Shown here: one piece after another, positions 1-9,519 of the stretch
Layout of the letters: every line of letters starts with the position of its first letter
Numbering within the stretch: position 1 is the stretch's first letter
Origin: Deltaproteobacteria bacterium
GTDB taxonomy: Bacteria; Myxococcota; SpSt-1050
Direction: 5' to 3'
Length of the DNA stretch: 61,144 nt
Assembly (NCBI GenBank): GCA_026416535.1
Contig: JAOAFA010000076.1
Location: forward strand, 1 to 61,144
Translations under genes and position numbers: made by a program
The notes under the pieces: generated by a model
Databases searched by the model: none
What the model was told of the DNA's origin: nothing
The model's input: only the letters and a program-made list of their open reading frames with translations

Positions 1-651
1 GTGGAGAGGAGCAGATTTAAAAAGTAACTTTATATTATCTTGTGTCAAAATATCTTTGTAATAACCCTCTTCAACGAGATGTTCAGCTAAAATCTTTACA
101 TAATACTGTGTCCTCCTAATATGATTTCCAGTCTCATTATCCCTCATCTCTGCAAGAGAACCCATTGCCATAATTGTGACGTCCTGAATAATTGAGATCT
201 CCCTTGTTCTTTTTTCAACTTCTTCCTCAAGATATTTATTTTTACTAAGCAATTCATCTCGCATTTTTTTCAATGACAGATGGGTATCAACTCTTGCAAA
301 TAAAATAGCAGGATTAATCGGTTTTGTAATATAATCTACAGCTCCTAGATCAAATCCAGTTCTCTCATCCTCTACTTCGCCCTTTGATGTCAAAAATATA
401 ACTGGTATCTCCGCTGTATTTGGATTAGCCTTTAATTTTTTTATTGTTTCATATCCATTCATGCCTGGCATAATTATATCAAGCAAAATAAGGTCTGGTT
501 TCTCTTCAGAATTGGCAATCTCAATCGCCCTTTCACCGGATGTAGCAGCCTTTATTCTATAGATATCCTTAAAAACACTCTTTATAACATTAATATTTTC
601 GGGAGAATCGTCAACAACTAAAACAATACTCTTCCTATTGTTTTCTATCAT
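1..651 (-). CDS. HD-GYP domain response regulator, 3' end beyond window
   Basis: I translated this by hand; it starts at an ATG at 651 and is still open at base 1 (217 residues visible). The N-terminal 120 residues are a REC receiver with an acidic pair (VDDSPENI), the phosphoacceptor Asp in LLLDIIMPGMNGYE and a KP motif (YITKPINP). A coiled linker follows, then the opening of an HD-GYP domain (ETGNHIRRTQYYVK, ending in SAPLH where the metal-binding HD would follow). HD-GYP proteins hydrolyse cyclic di-GMP, so this is an RpfG-like output. The ribosome site GGAGG at 656-660 runs into the stop codon of the upstream hybrid kinase, so the two are surely co-transcribed. The catalytic HD and GYP motifs lie outside the window. 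Confidence 0.9.
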   Translation of the reverse strand, partial: MIENNRKSIVLVVDDSPENINVIKSVFKDIYRIKAATSGERAIEIANSEEKPDLILLDIIMPGMNGYETIKKLKANPNTAEIPVIFLTSKGEVEDERTGFDLGAVDYITKPINPAILFARVDTHLSLKKMRDELLSKNKYLEEEVEKRTREISIIQDVTIMAMGSLAEMRDNETGNHIRRTQYYVKILAEHLVEEGYYKDILTQDNIKLLFKSAPLH

Positions 652-659
652 AAAGCCTC

Positions 660-3600
660 CTATTTATTACCACCTAAAGTACTTTTGAGCAATTCAAGCG
701 CCTCATTATAAGCAAAATTCTCTATCATATCTCTCATCTTGTCAACATTATCTCTTCCCATTAGATCCACCAAATTCCCCTCAACAATATCAAATATTTT
801 AATTGCATCTACATCACCGCCTTTAAGGGCCATTTTAAGTTCATTTAGCCTTTCGTCAAAAACATCTTTACTTACATACTGAAGATCCTTTCTCTTATCT
901 CCTTGTAATTTAGCCATCTCTTCTATTGCGTTCTTCAACTCTCTTTGAAACAACTCAAATGCATCTTTAATTTCTCTCATAGAGGAATCAGTTTTCAAGA
1001 TATTATCAAGGTAGACACTCTTCTCATAAACACCCTTTATACCCAAATTCCCACTAACACCTTTTATCGTATGAACTATCATCTCTGCTTCCTTGAATTT
1101 CCCTTTGTTTATTAGCTCAAGAATTTCAACATCAGCTACTTTATATCGCTCCCTAAAGCTACACAACATCTTTATATACGTATCTACATCATTTGACGTC
1201 TTCCGGAGACCATCAACTAAATCAATACCTTTTATGGCCAACAAATAATCAGGCAATTGAATACTTCTATTTTCCACACAACATTCTGTTTGTGCTGACC
1301 TATTAAAATAAAACTTAGAGATCGTCTTGAGTGCCAACGATTCGTCAAATGGTTTTGGAATATGCGCCACCAACCCTATACTCAACATCTCCTCTATTTC
1401 ATCCTTAAATACATGGGCAGTCATTGCTATGATAGGTAAACTTTTATATGACTCTTTCTCATAGATAATTTTTGTAGCTGTCTTACCATCCATGATCGGC
1501 ATTTGAATATCCATAAGAACAAAATTATAATAATCCGGTGGTCTTGCAAATACCATATCCACCGCCTCTCTCCCATTAGAGGCAAATTCTACCTCTGCCC
1601 CATACTTTTTTAGCAAATTTGCGGTTAGTTCTTGATTCAAATCATTATCTTCTACCAATAATACCCTTGCCCCTTTCAACATCAGAGGAACAGGCACAAA
1701 TTTTTCTTCAATCTCGACTTGATCCTCTGTAATTACTTCAAACTCTGCAGTAAAATAAAATGTAGAACCTTTTCCGAACTCTGAATCGACCCATATATCT
1801 CCCCCCATTTTTTCGACAAAGTATTTAGATATAGCTAATCCTAACCCTGTTCCTCCGAACCTCCTACTTATAGACGAGTCAACTTGAGTAAATGGCGTAA
1901 AGATTCTTATTTTATCTTCATCTTTTATTCCAATACCCGTATCTTGCACTGAAAAGAGCAATACAACCTTTCCGTTAGATACGGCCTTATTACTTACATT
2001 CACATAGACTCCCCCTTTATATGTAAACTTGCATGCATTAGAGATAAGATTTATTAAGACTTGCTGAAGTCTCTTAGGATCGCCTCTTAAATATCTTGGG
2101 ATGTTTTCCTCAACCTCAAATTTAAACTCAAGTCCCTTTTCTTCAGCCTTAATAGAAGTAATAGATTTTACCTTTTCCAGAGAATCATATAAATCAAATC
2201 CAATATTTTCTATATCCATTCTTCCTGATTCGATCTTTGAGTAATCCAGTACATCATTGATTATAGACATCAGATGATCAGACGCTGTCTTTGCCTTCTT
2301 AAGAATCTGCCTCTGTCTATCACTTAGCTCCGTTTCACCAAACTCTTCTATAGACCTAACAATTCCTGCAAGTGGCGTCCTCATCTCATGTGACATAGTA
2401 GCTAAAAACGCACTCTTTGCCCTACTGGCCCTCTCCGCATCTTCTTTAGCTACTCTATGAGCCTCTTGAATCTCTATATGGCGTGTTATGTCCTCTTTAA
2501 TCACCACATAGTCACTTACTTCATCAAATGAATTGATAATAGGAGAAATTGTAACAGCTTCATAAACTTTACTCCCATCATGTCTCGTAAAACTATATTG
2601 CTTAAATATACTGGTACGTGGAGGGGCTTTTTTTATTAGATATGTTATCCCTCTATTCAACTCCTCGATATTCATATGAGTTAACTCTTCCCTGGATAAA
2701 CCAGTATGACTAACAAATGCCTCATTTACATATTTTATATCACCATTCCTATCAATAAAACCAATGGGAATCGGATACTGCCCAAGGGCTGTGGCAAGCC
2801 TATTTATTTCATCTTGCCTCCTCTTCTCATCTGTGATATCCCTAAAAACTACAACTATACCAACACATTTATTACCCTCGACTATTGGAGTTACTATATT
2901 ATGAACATGGATTTTATCTCCACCTGACCTGATGAATAGGACATTCTCTCCTTCTATTCTCTTCGAAAAAGATAAGGATAGTTTAAATGGACACTCGTTT
3001 TCGCTGTGCATTTCACCATTCTCATCTGTATGTAACAAGTTGTGTATATTTGAACCCAATACCTCACCTTCTCCATAACCAAGTATTTTTTGGGCTGACC
3101 TATTCACAAAGGTTATATTAAGTCTATCATCAGTTCCTATTATACCATCACCAGCAGAACTTAAAACAGATTCATACAATTTACTTATCTTTTCCCTTTT
3201 TAACTCTGATTTCTTCTGTTCTATTATCGTTCCAAGCTGAATAGATATCTGACTAAAGGAATCTAAAAGCTGCTCATCGACATACTTATCCCTTGTGATC
3301 AAAAACATAATAAGCCCTATATTAATTTTATTAAACACAATAGGAAGTAAAAGTAATGAGAGATTATTTTTATCAAACTCTCTTGCTAAATCTGGATAAA
3401 ATTCAAAGTATCCGCTATCTACTACTTTTGCCTCATTTAAACTTGCCCAATCCTTTGAGATCTTCTTAAGTAAACTATCATCAAAAACCTCAACATCAAA
3501 ACCACATCTATTGCTATTTTTACATAGGAAAAAGCCATGCTGGGAATTGTATTCCCCGTACAAATAGTATCCGAAGGCAAGATAATTCATAAACTCAACA

Positions 3601-6600
3601 ATATAAGAGGCTGATTCCTTCACAATCTCACTTATGTCATAAAGATTAGTGGCTATAATAATTATATTTTTGACTAAAATAGCCAAACTTTCACTTCTTC
3701 TAATCTGCTCTGTTTGTCGCTCGACCTCTTCCCTCAAATTTTCTGACAACCTTGCTAATTCCTTATTAGCCTTTATAATCTCATTCTGAAGTCTAACTCT
3801 ATCAGAAATATCAGTTACTATACCCAAAATGGTCTTTTTTCCCCCAATCTCTATGAATCTTACATATATCTGCAATGTCAATTTTTTACCATCTTTCCTT
3901 ACTACCTCTATCTCAAATGGCCCCGAGACATTTTCACATATACTTTTGCGAAAAAACTCCACTGCCTGTCCAACTTTATCTTCAGCTATAAGACCACACT
4001 CTATAAAGTTCTTTCCAATCAATTCCTCTTTTTTATATCCTATCAATGCCTCTAAAGTCGCATTACCATCAATAAATACCCCATCTTCGCTCTGTAAATA
4101 ATACCCAACCGGTGCCTCATCAAAAAGCTTTCGAAACCTCTCCTCACTCTCTTTTAGAGCTATTTCCTTTTCCCTTTTTTCTGTAATATCTACAAAATAT
4201 ATATTAGCATAGGCTGTATCCGGGAAAGGAACTATAAGTGCACTATAACATCTTTCATTAATTTTATATTCCCTCTCAACATTCTTTTCTATCTCAAAAG
4301 AATAATCTATATCATTTTTTATACTTGTGGGAACAACCGAACCAAGAGATGTCTTCCAGAAATTAACCAAATCAACAGATGCCGGATTTGCATACAAGAG
4401 TATTCCATTTCTATCAATCCTAACAAGGGGATTAGGATTCTCAGTAGGAAACCTCGCCAGATTCTTTATTCTATCTATAAATTCCTTATTCTGCTTTTGA
4501 AGAAAAATATTTTCAATCTTCATTGAAATATCTTTTGAAATTCCTTCAAAAATTTTAATAACCTCATCACTGATCAAAATCCCATTTTTTATATTCAAAA
4601 TCAAATTACCATAAAAGACATTTCCCTCTTTTATCGAAATAATGACAACCTTCTCATCATCTTTTAAAAAATTAAAATTGCCGCACTTTACACAATCTTC
4701 ATATCTAAAATCATATATTACCCTCTCCTTTCTACTTATAGACTCTGATACACAATAAGGTAATTTGTCGTTATCAACAGGTCTTACACCATTTACATCT
4801 ACAAAAACAAGCCTTCTGGAAATACCTTCCTCGAACGTATATGAGTAAACAAATTTAAATAGGTTGTATTTAAATAAAATCTCAATCACCTTCATAAACA
4901 CAGATTGCGCACTCCCAGCATCAGTTACCTCTCTATTTATATCTGTGTTAATTTTAAGCAAGGCATTAATAAAATCTATTCTCTTTTGCCTGATTCTGTC
5001 CTCTGTAATATCCTCAAGAATTATGATAATGTTTTTCCCAATATTTCTTTTATAAAATTTCACATAAAATAAGTTACCGTTTTTGCTCAGCATCTTGGCA
5101 ACAATATTATCATTTTCATCAATCCCCATTTGTTCTTCAAAAACAAGCCTTGAATAGGAAACAAGTTCCTCACTTGTAGCAAAAGGAAATGCCCTTTTCA
5201 CCCACTCATCAAAATCAACCATATCATCTTTTGAATATCCGTATAAAGATACAAAACTTTTATTCAAAAAGATAATATTCTTAAATTTATCCATTACTAC
5301 CACAGGAAGGGGCATATTTTCAATAATTAGTTTGATCTCCTCTTCTCTCTGTAAAATTTCCGTCTCATACTTTACTATACTTGATATATCAGAAATCATA
5401 CCATACTTAATCTTCTCACCACTCCTCTTGTCCTTAATCAAAAACCCTTTAATCTGAATATACATATAATCACCATCTTGTCTCTTAAACCTCACTTGGA
5501 ATTCCACATAATCTCTACTCTTATTAAAGAATTTTATAAACCTATCCCTATCATCAGGATGAATTAGATCTAGTATTCCTTCAATATTATCTGGCAACAC
5601 TTCTACTTCATAACCCATAACCCTTTTAGTATTCCCCTCAAACGATATCTTACCAGTGTCGATATTATATGAATACACAATCTGATTAGATATCTCAAGC
5701 GATATAGTAAATTTTTTCAAAATATCTTTCAATGAAGACTGATACCTAATTCTACTGAGGGCAAGATTATATAAATTAATAAGTCTATTCAGCGTAAAAA
5801 CATCATTCTCCGTGTAATCTCTTGAAGAATTAGCAACAGCTATCTGCCCAATTACCTTAGTATTATTTATAACTGGCAATGCCAAAAACTTTTTTATCTC
5901 AATATGTCCCTTTGGAATCCCTTGTGACCTCACATCATGTTTTACATCATTTGATAGAACAACCTTCTTATTCTTTATTGACCATCCCCAAAGTCCAGAA
6001 TACTCTTTGAATACTACATTTTTATTTCTTATTTTGCATTCATTCATTATCTCCCTTGAAAATCTTGGAATAAAAAAATATCCTGTATCCTCATCTATAT
6101 ACCCGGCATATCCATATTTGCTATCCGTAATCCTCTTGGCAGCTCTAACAACAATATCCGAAATCCTCTCAACATCATCTGTCTGGTTTAATTCAAAAGA
6201 GGTTTTTATTAATATCTCATTAACTTCCTTTAACCGTTTAAGCTCTTTATCAGCTTTTGCATACTCCGTAATATCGATTCCAACACTTAATACGCCTATT
6301 ATCCTTTTACCTTCTCTAACTAATGAATTTGTAAAACTTATTGTCTTAATTATCCCATTCTTACCGATTACATCATTTTCAAAAACCCTGAATTTCTTAA
6401 TCCTTCCTTTAATTATATTGGAAAATACAGCAAAAATCCTTTTCTTTAATTCATCCGGCACAAAATGATCAAACCAATTTTTACCAATAGCCTCTTCTAC
6501 TTTATATCCTAATAGCCTTGCACCAGCTTCATTCAAAAAGCGAACATCACCACCTTTGTCAAGGAAAAGGATTAAAAGACCATCCGAATTTAGCATCGCC

Positions 6601-6644
6601 CTCTGAAAAATAGGATTATTACACAGATCAATCATATTTTTCAT
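660..6644 (-). CDS. Giant soluble hybrid histidine kinase (PAS/GAF array, HisKA, HATPase, REC, Hpt)
   Basis: This 1994-residue protein has no membrane segment, so it should sense cytoplasmic signals. The order I read is PAS (about 10-130), GAF (145-300), PAS (320-425), PAS (435-555), GAF-like (565-720), PAS (730-835), PAS (843-960), GAF (985-1145), PAS (1150-1270) and PAS (1275-1400). The catalytic part follows: HisKA with phosphoacceptor His1419 (MSHEMRTPL), HATPase with DTGIGI and GGTGLGLAI, REC with Asp1712 (LMDIQMP), and Hpt with His1858 (IVHTIKG). A helical tail of about 80 residues closes it. Phosphate would pass His1419 to Asp1712 to His1858 and on to the HD-GYP receiver encoded 8 bases downstream. 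Boundaries of the weaker PAS and GAF domains are approximate. The ATG at 6644 has only a weak purine-rich site upstream. Confidence 0.95.
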   Translation of the reverse strand: MKNMIDLCNNPIFQRAMLNSDGLLILFLDKGGDVRFLNEAGARLLGYKVEEAIGKNWFDHFVPDELKKRIFAVFSNIIKGRIKKFRVFENDVIGKNGIIKTISFTNSLVREGKRIIGVLSVGIDITEYAKADKELKRLKEVNEILIKTSFELNQTDDVERISDIVVRAAKRITDSKYGYAGYIDEDTGYFFIPRFSREIMNECKIRNKNVVFKEYSGLWGWSIKNKKVVLSNDVKHDVRSQGIPKGHIEIKKFLALPVINNTKVIGQIAVANSSRDYTENDVFTLNRLINLYNLALSRIRYQSSLKDILKKFTISLEISNQIVYSYNIDTGKISFEGNTKRVMGYEVEVLPDNIEGILDLIHPDDRDRFIKFFNKSRDYVEFQVRFKRQDGDYMYIQIKGFLIKDKRSGEKIKYGMISDISSIVKYETEILQREEEIKLIIENMPLPVVVMDKFKNIIFLNKSFVSLYGYSKDDMVDFDEWVKRAFPFATSEELVSYSRLVFEEQMGIDENDNIVAKMLSKNGNLFYVKFYKRNIGKNIIIILEDITEDRIRQKRIDFINALLKINTDINREVTDAGSAQSVFMKVIEILFKYNLFKFVYSYTFEEGISRRLVFVDVNGVRPVDNDKLPYCVSESISRKERVIYDFRYEDCVKCGNFNFLKDDEKVVIISIKEGNVFYGNLILNIKNGILISDEVIKIFEGISKDISMKIENIFLQKQNKEFIDRIKNLARFPTENPNPLVRIDRNGILLYANPASVDLVNFWKTSLGSVVPTSIKNDIDYSFEIEKNVEREYKINERCYSALIVPFPDTAYANIYFVDITEKREKEIALKESEERFRKLFDEAPVGYYLQSEDGVFIDGNATLEALIGYKKEELIGKNFIECGLIAEDKVGQAVEFFRKSICENVSGPFEIEVVRKDGKKLTLQIYVRFIEIGGKKTILGIVTDISDRVRLQNEIIKANKELARLSENLREEVERQTEQIRRSESLAILVKNIIIIATNLYDISEIVKESASYIVEFMNYLAFGYYLYGEYNSQHGFFLCKNSNRCGFDVEVFDDSLLKKISKDWASLNEAKVVDSGYFEFYPDLAREFDKNNLSLLLLPIVFNKINIGLIMFLITRDKYVDEQLLDSFSQISIQLGTIIEQKKSELKREKISKLYESVLSSAGDGIIGTDDRLNITFVNRSAQKILGYGEGEVLGSNIHNLLHTDENGEMHSENECPFKLSLSFSKRIEGENVLFIRSGGDKIHVHNIVTPIVEGNKCVGIVVVFRDITDEKRRQDEINRLATALGQYPIPIGFIDRNGDIKYVNEAFVSHTGLSREELTHMNIEELNRGITYLIKKAPPRTSIFKQYSFTRHDGSKVYEAVTISPIINSFDEVSDYVVIKEDITRHIEIQEAHRVAKEDAERASRAKSAFLATMSHEMRTPLAGIVRSIEEFGETELSDRQRQILKKAKTASDHLMSIINDVLDYSKIESGRMDIENIGFDLYDSLEKVKSITSIKAEEKGLEFKFEVEENIPRYLRGDPKRLQQVLINLISNACKFTYKGGVYVNVSNKAVSNGKVVLLFSVQDTGIGIKDEDKIRIFTPFTQVDSSISRRFGGTGLGLAISKYFVEKMGGDIWVDSEFGKGSTFYFTAEFEVITEDQVEIEEKFVPVPLMLKGARVLLVEDNDLNQELTANLLKKYGAEVEFASNGREAVDMVFARPPDYYNFVLMDIQMPIMDGKTATKIIYEKESYKSLPIIAMTAHVFKDEIEEMLSIGLVAHIPKPFDESLALKTISKFYFNRSAQTECCVENRSIQLPDYLLAIKGIDLVDGLRKTSNDVDTYIKMLCSFRERYKVADVEILELINKGKFKEAEMIVHTIKGVSGNLGIKGVYEKSVYLDNILKTDSSMREIKDAFELFQRELKNAIEEMAKLQGDKRKDLQYVSKDVFDERLNELKMALKGGDVDAIKIFDIVEGNLVDLMGRDNVDKMRDMIENFAYNEALELLKSTLGGNK

Positions 6645-6826
6645 AGATTATAGCCCCTTCCTAATAAAGACTACATTTTACACAAAACAATTCTTTATTC
6701 AATATCATTTTAGAGTTTTGTATCCAACAAATATTTCAATCTCATCCATATCCAAGGCTATATAAGAAGAACACTTTGACAGAGATCAAACAAAATGCTA
6801 TATCCTAAACAAATTAAGGAGGCTAT
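6645..6826. other. Divergent intergenic region between the hybrid kinase and HDAC-like genes
   Basis: This 182-base AT-rich gap holds the promoters of two divergent genes. A clear sigma-70 promoter faces right (listed separately). I see no equally good match facing the kinase gene. Confidence 0.6.
6776..6804 (+). promoter_or_regulatory. Sigma-70 promoter for the HDAC-like gene
   Basis: A perfect -35 box TTGACA (6776-6781) and a 17-base spacer precede TATATC (6799-6804), a four-of-six -10 box. Transcription should begin near 6811. The ribosome site AAGGAGG lies at 6816-6822, just before the ATG at 6827, so the leader is very short. Confidence 0.65.
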
Positions 6827-7846
6827 ATGAATACAGCTATAATCAAGGACGAACTATTTATAAGACACTCCGCTGGCGAGTTTCATCCTGAATCCCCCAA
6901 AAGACTCATTGAGACATATAAAAATATTAATCCGCTAATGAACTCATTAAAAATAGTAAATCCCAAAGAGGCAACATCGGAGGAGTTATCACTCGTTCAC
7001 TCAGAAAAATACATTGACTTAATTAACAAATTGAGAGGGAAGGAATTTTCTCTGGACGCAGACACATCTGGGAACATCCACTCAGCAGAAACAGCCTTCT
7101 TAGCAGCCGGTACTTCATTAGACCTTGCCAGAAAGGTAGCAAGTAGAGAGTACGACAATGGATTTGCCCTTATTAGACCACCTGGTCATCATGCGGAAAA
7201 CTCAAGGGCAATGGGGTTTTGTATTTTCAACAACATCGCTGTAGCTGCTGCTAATCTTATTAATGATCACCTCGCAAAGAGAGTCTTAATTGTCGACTGG
7301 GATATCCATCATGGCAATGGGACTCAAAATATGTTTTATGACAGAGACGATGTAATATATTTTTCTACACACCTATATCCCTACTACCCAGGCACAGGCT
7401 ATTTTGATGAAATTGGAGAAGGAGATGGACTATATTACACAATAAATGTTCCACTTACATCCAACAAAACTGACAACGATTTTCTGTATATATTCAACGA
7501 AATTCTACACCCAATATGTGAAAAGTTTCATCCTGACATTATACTAATATCTGCAGGCTATGATATATATTACAAAGATCCCTTAGGATCAATGAAAGTT
7601 ACAGAAGAGGGATTTTACAAATTCACAGAGTATTTTAAATACTTAGCTCAAAAGTTCTGTAGTAACAAGCTCTGTCTATTCTTAGAAGGCGGATATAATA
7701 TAGAGGGATTATCAAAATCGGTATACAAATGCATAGAGAGTTTGCTTAGTGATAAAATTGAACCTCCAAAAATAGAAGAACCATCGGATGAGATTAAAGC
7801 AATTGTAAGCAAAGTTAAAGCCATAAACAAAAAATTCTTTTACTGA
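6827..7846 (+). CDS. Histone deacetylase family (AcuC/HdaH-like) zinc amidohydrolase
   Basis: The 339 residues match the arginase/deacetylase fold of bacterial class II HDAC-like enzymes. Visible active-site elements are RPPGHHAE with the His121-His122 dyad, the zinc-ligand motif DWDIHHGNGTQ, FNNIAVAA, SAGYDIYYKDPLG and the glycine-rich LEGGYNIEGL near the end. Family members remove acetyl or acyl groups from lysine side chains, acetylpolyamines or small amides in the cytoplasm; the substrate cannot be told from sequence. A fused spermidine-synthesis enzyme is encoded at 41157-42224, so acetylpolyamine deacetylation is a possible but untested role. The start follows AAGGAGG by 4 bases. The gene is transcribed alone and ends 5 bases before the convergent htrA stop. 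Confidence 0.93.
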   Translation: MNTAIIKDELFIRHSAGEFHPESPKRLIETYKNINPLMNSLKIVNPKEATSEELSLVHSEKYIDLINKLRGKEFSLDADTSGNIHSAETAFLAAGTSLDLARKVASREYDNGFALIRPPGHHAENSRAMGFCIFNNIAVAAANLINDHLAKRVLIVDWDIHHGNGTQNMFYDRDDVIYFSTHLYPYYPGTGYFDEIGEGDGLYYTINVPLTSNKTDNDFLYIFNEILHPICEKFHPDIILISAGYDIYYKDPLGSMKVTEEGFYKFTEYFKYLAQKFCSNKLCLFLEGGYNIEGLSKSVYKCIESLLSDKIEPPKIEEPSDEIKAIVSKVKAINKKFFY

Positions 7847-7851
7847 AAAAA

Positions 7852-9327
7852 TCACTTCTTAATGACTATATAGAAAAACGCACCATCTCTCAATATCATA
7901 AATCTAGCAGGTTTACCTCTTGGAATATTTTTATATATATTCATAAACTGATTTGCATTGTGAATCTTATTATTATTAAGTTCCAATATTATATCTCCCA
8001 CCCTTATATCTGCCTCATCAGCCAGAGAACCTTCAGAAACAGATTTAACTCTTACACCATAACTTAACCTTTCTCTCCTCATTACTTCGGGAGGTAAATT
8101 TTCAACTTCAATTCCCAGTTCACTACTCTTTTCTACCTGTCCCATGGATCTCTTCTCTAATTCTTCATCTGATGGCATTTTTGCAGGTTTAGCCTCCACT
8201 ACTATCTCCTTACCTTCCCTTAATAACTTTATCTTTACAGGCTTATTGATTGGAGAATTAGATACAAGCCACGGCAAATCATCTGATGTCTCTATCTTTT
8301 TCCCATTATACTCTACTATTATATCATCAGGCTTTATACCCGCTTTATCTGCTGGAGAATCTCGAAATACCGAGTATACGTAAGCACCCTTCTTACTCTT
8401 AAGATTGTAATTTTTGATTACTTCATCTGGAACAGGACCTAGTGAAATGCCAAGCCACGCCCTTTCAACCATACCTTTTTCTTTAAGCTGTGGCATTATC
8501 ACTTTAACCATATTTATAGGTACTGCAAACCCTATATTCTGGGCCGCTGCCGAGATTGATTCATTGATACCAATTACCTCACCTTTCATATTTAATAGAG
8601 GTCCACCTGAATTTCCCCTATTAATAGGAGCATCTGTCTGAATGAAATCAGCAAGCATATTTGGACCACCTGGTTTTACTTCCTTCCTACCTTTATATGA
8701 AACAATTCCCTTAGTAACTGTATGACTCAGACCTAAGGGATTACCAATAGCTATTACCCAATCCCCTATCTCAATGGCATCAGAATCCCCAAGAGGTAAA
8801 ACAGGAAGGGATCTATTGGCGTTAATCTTAATTAATGCAACATCAGTTCTCTCATCAGTCCCTATAATCTTTGCTTCATATTCATTCTCATCTTTATAAA
8901 GTTTAACTATAATCTTATCAACGTTGGCAACAACATGGTGATTAGTAAGAATATAGCCATCTTCACTAACAATGAAACCTGATCCCAATCCCGTCTGTTT
9001 ACCTTCTTTAGGAATATTTCTAAATCCAAAAAACCTTTCAAAAAAGTCATCAAAAGGATCATCATGAAATGGAGAACTTTTAAACTTTGGAAAATTATAC
9101 TTAATAACCTTTTCCACACTTATATTTACAACAGCCGGCATAGCCTTTTTTACAAGAGGGGCAAACGAAGCCGGTGTTTCAATTGTCGTTTTAGTCATAT
9201 TTTGAGAAATCGCATCTTGCAGTTTGCCTGTATTTGCTTGAAGGTATTTGTTACCATACTCAAAGCCAACAAAAAAGGTTCCTACCCCGACTACTACTAT
9301 TAAAGCGAAATATAATAACTTTTTCAT
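7852..9327 (-). CDS. degP: HtrA/DegP-type periplasmic serine protease
   Basis: This 491-residue protein has an N-terminal hydrophobic signal or anchor (about 4-23), a trypsin-like domain and two PDZ domains (roughly 285-375 and 400-490). The catalytic triad is visible as His131 (TNHHVV), Asp162 (ERTDVALI) and Ser240 (NRGNSGGPL). HtrA proteases degrade or refold damaged envelope proteins, using the PDZ domains to gate activity and bind exposed C-termini. Length and architecture match DegP/DegQ. An AGGAGG lies 10 bases before the ATG. It converges with the HDAC-like gene. Whether it behaves as DegP or DegQ cannot be settled from the sequence. Confidence 0.95.
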   Translation of the reverse strand: MKKLLYFALIVVVGVGTFFVGFEYGNKYLQANTGKLQDAISQNMTKTTIETPASFAPLVKKAMPAVVNISVEKVIKYNFPKFKSSPFHDDPFDDFFERFFGFRNIPKEGKQTGLGSGFIVSEDGYILTNHHVVANVDKIIVKLYKDENEYEAKIIGTDERTDVALIKINANRSLPVLPLGDSDAIEIGDWVIAIGNPLGLSHTVTKGIVSYKGRKEVKPGGPNMLADFIQTDAPINRGNSGGPLLNMKGEVIGINESISAAAQNIGFAVPINMVKVIMPQLKEKGMVERAWLGISLGPVPDEVIKNYNLKSKKGAYVYSVFRDSPADKAGIKPDDIIVEYNGKKIETSDDLPWLVSNSPINKPVKIKLLREGKEIVVEAKPAKMPSDEELEKRSMGQVEKSSELGIEVENLPPEVMRRERLSYGVRVKSVSEGSLADEADIRVGDIILELNNNKIHNANQFMNIYKNIPRGKPARFMILRDGAFFYIVIKK

Positions 9328-9519
9328 AAATCCATAACCTCCTATAAATTTATAACAACTACTGTCATAATTTATTCACTAAACTTCAAAATTTCAACCC
9401 CAAAAAATTAAGTTTATTCATTGAGCTCTTCGGCATACCATGCCTTAATACCCATCAAAACCATAATGTCACCCAATTTTATATGGACAAAACTTCATTA
9501 TTATTATAAATGGGAGCAT

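Noticed and set aside
6007-6468. 153-codon ORF on the plus strand
   Set aside because: It lies opposite the N-terminal PAS/GAF region of the giant kinase and has the hydrophobic composition expected of an antisense frame.
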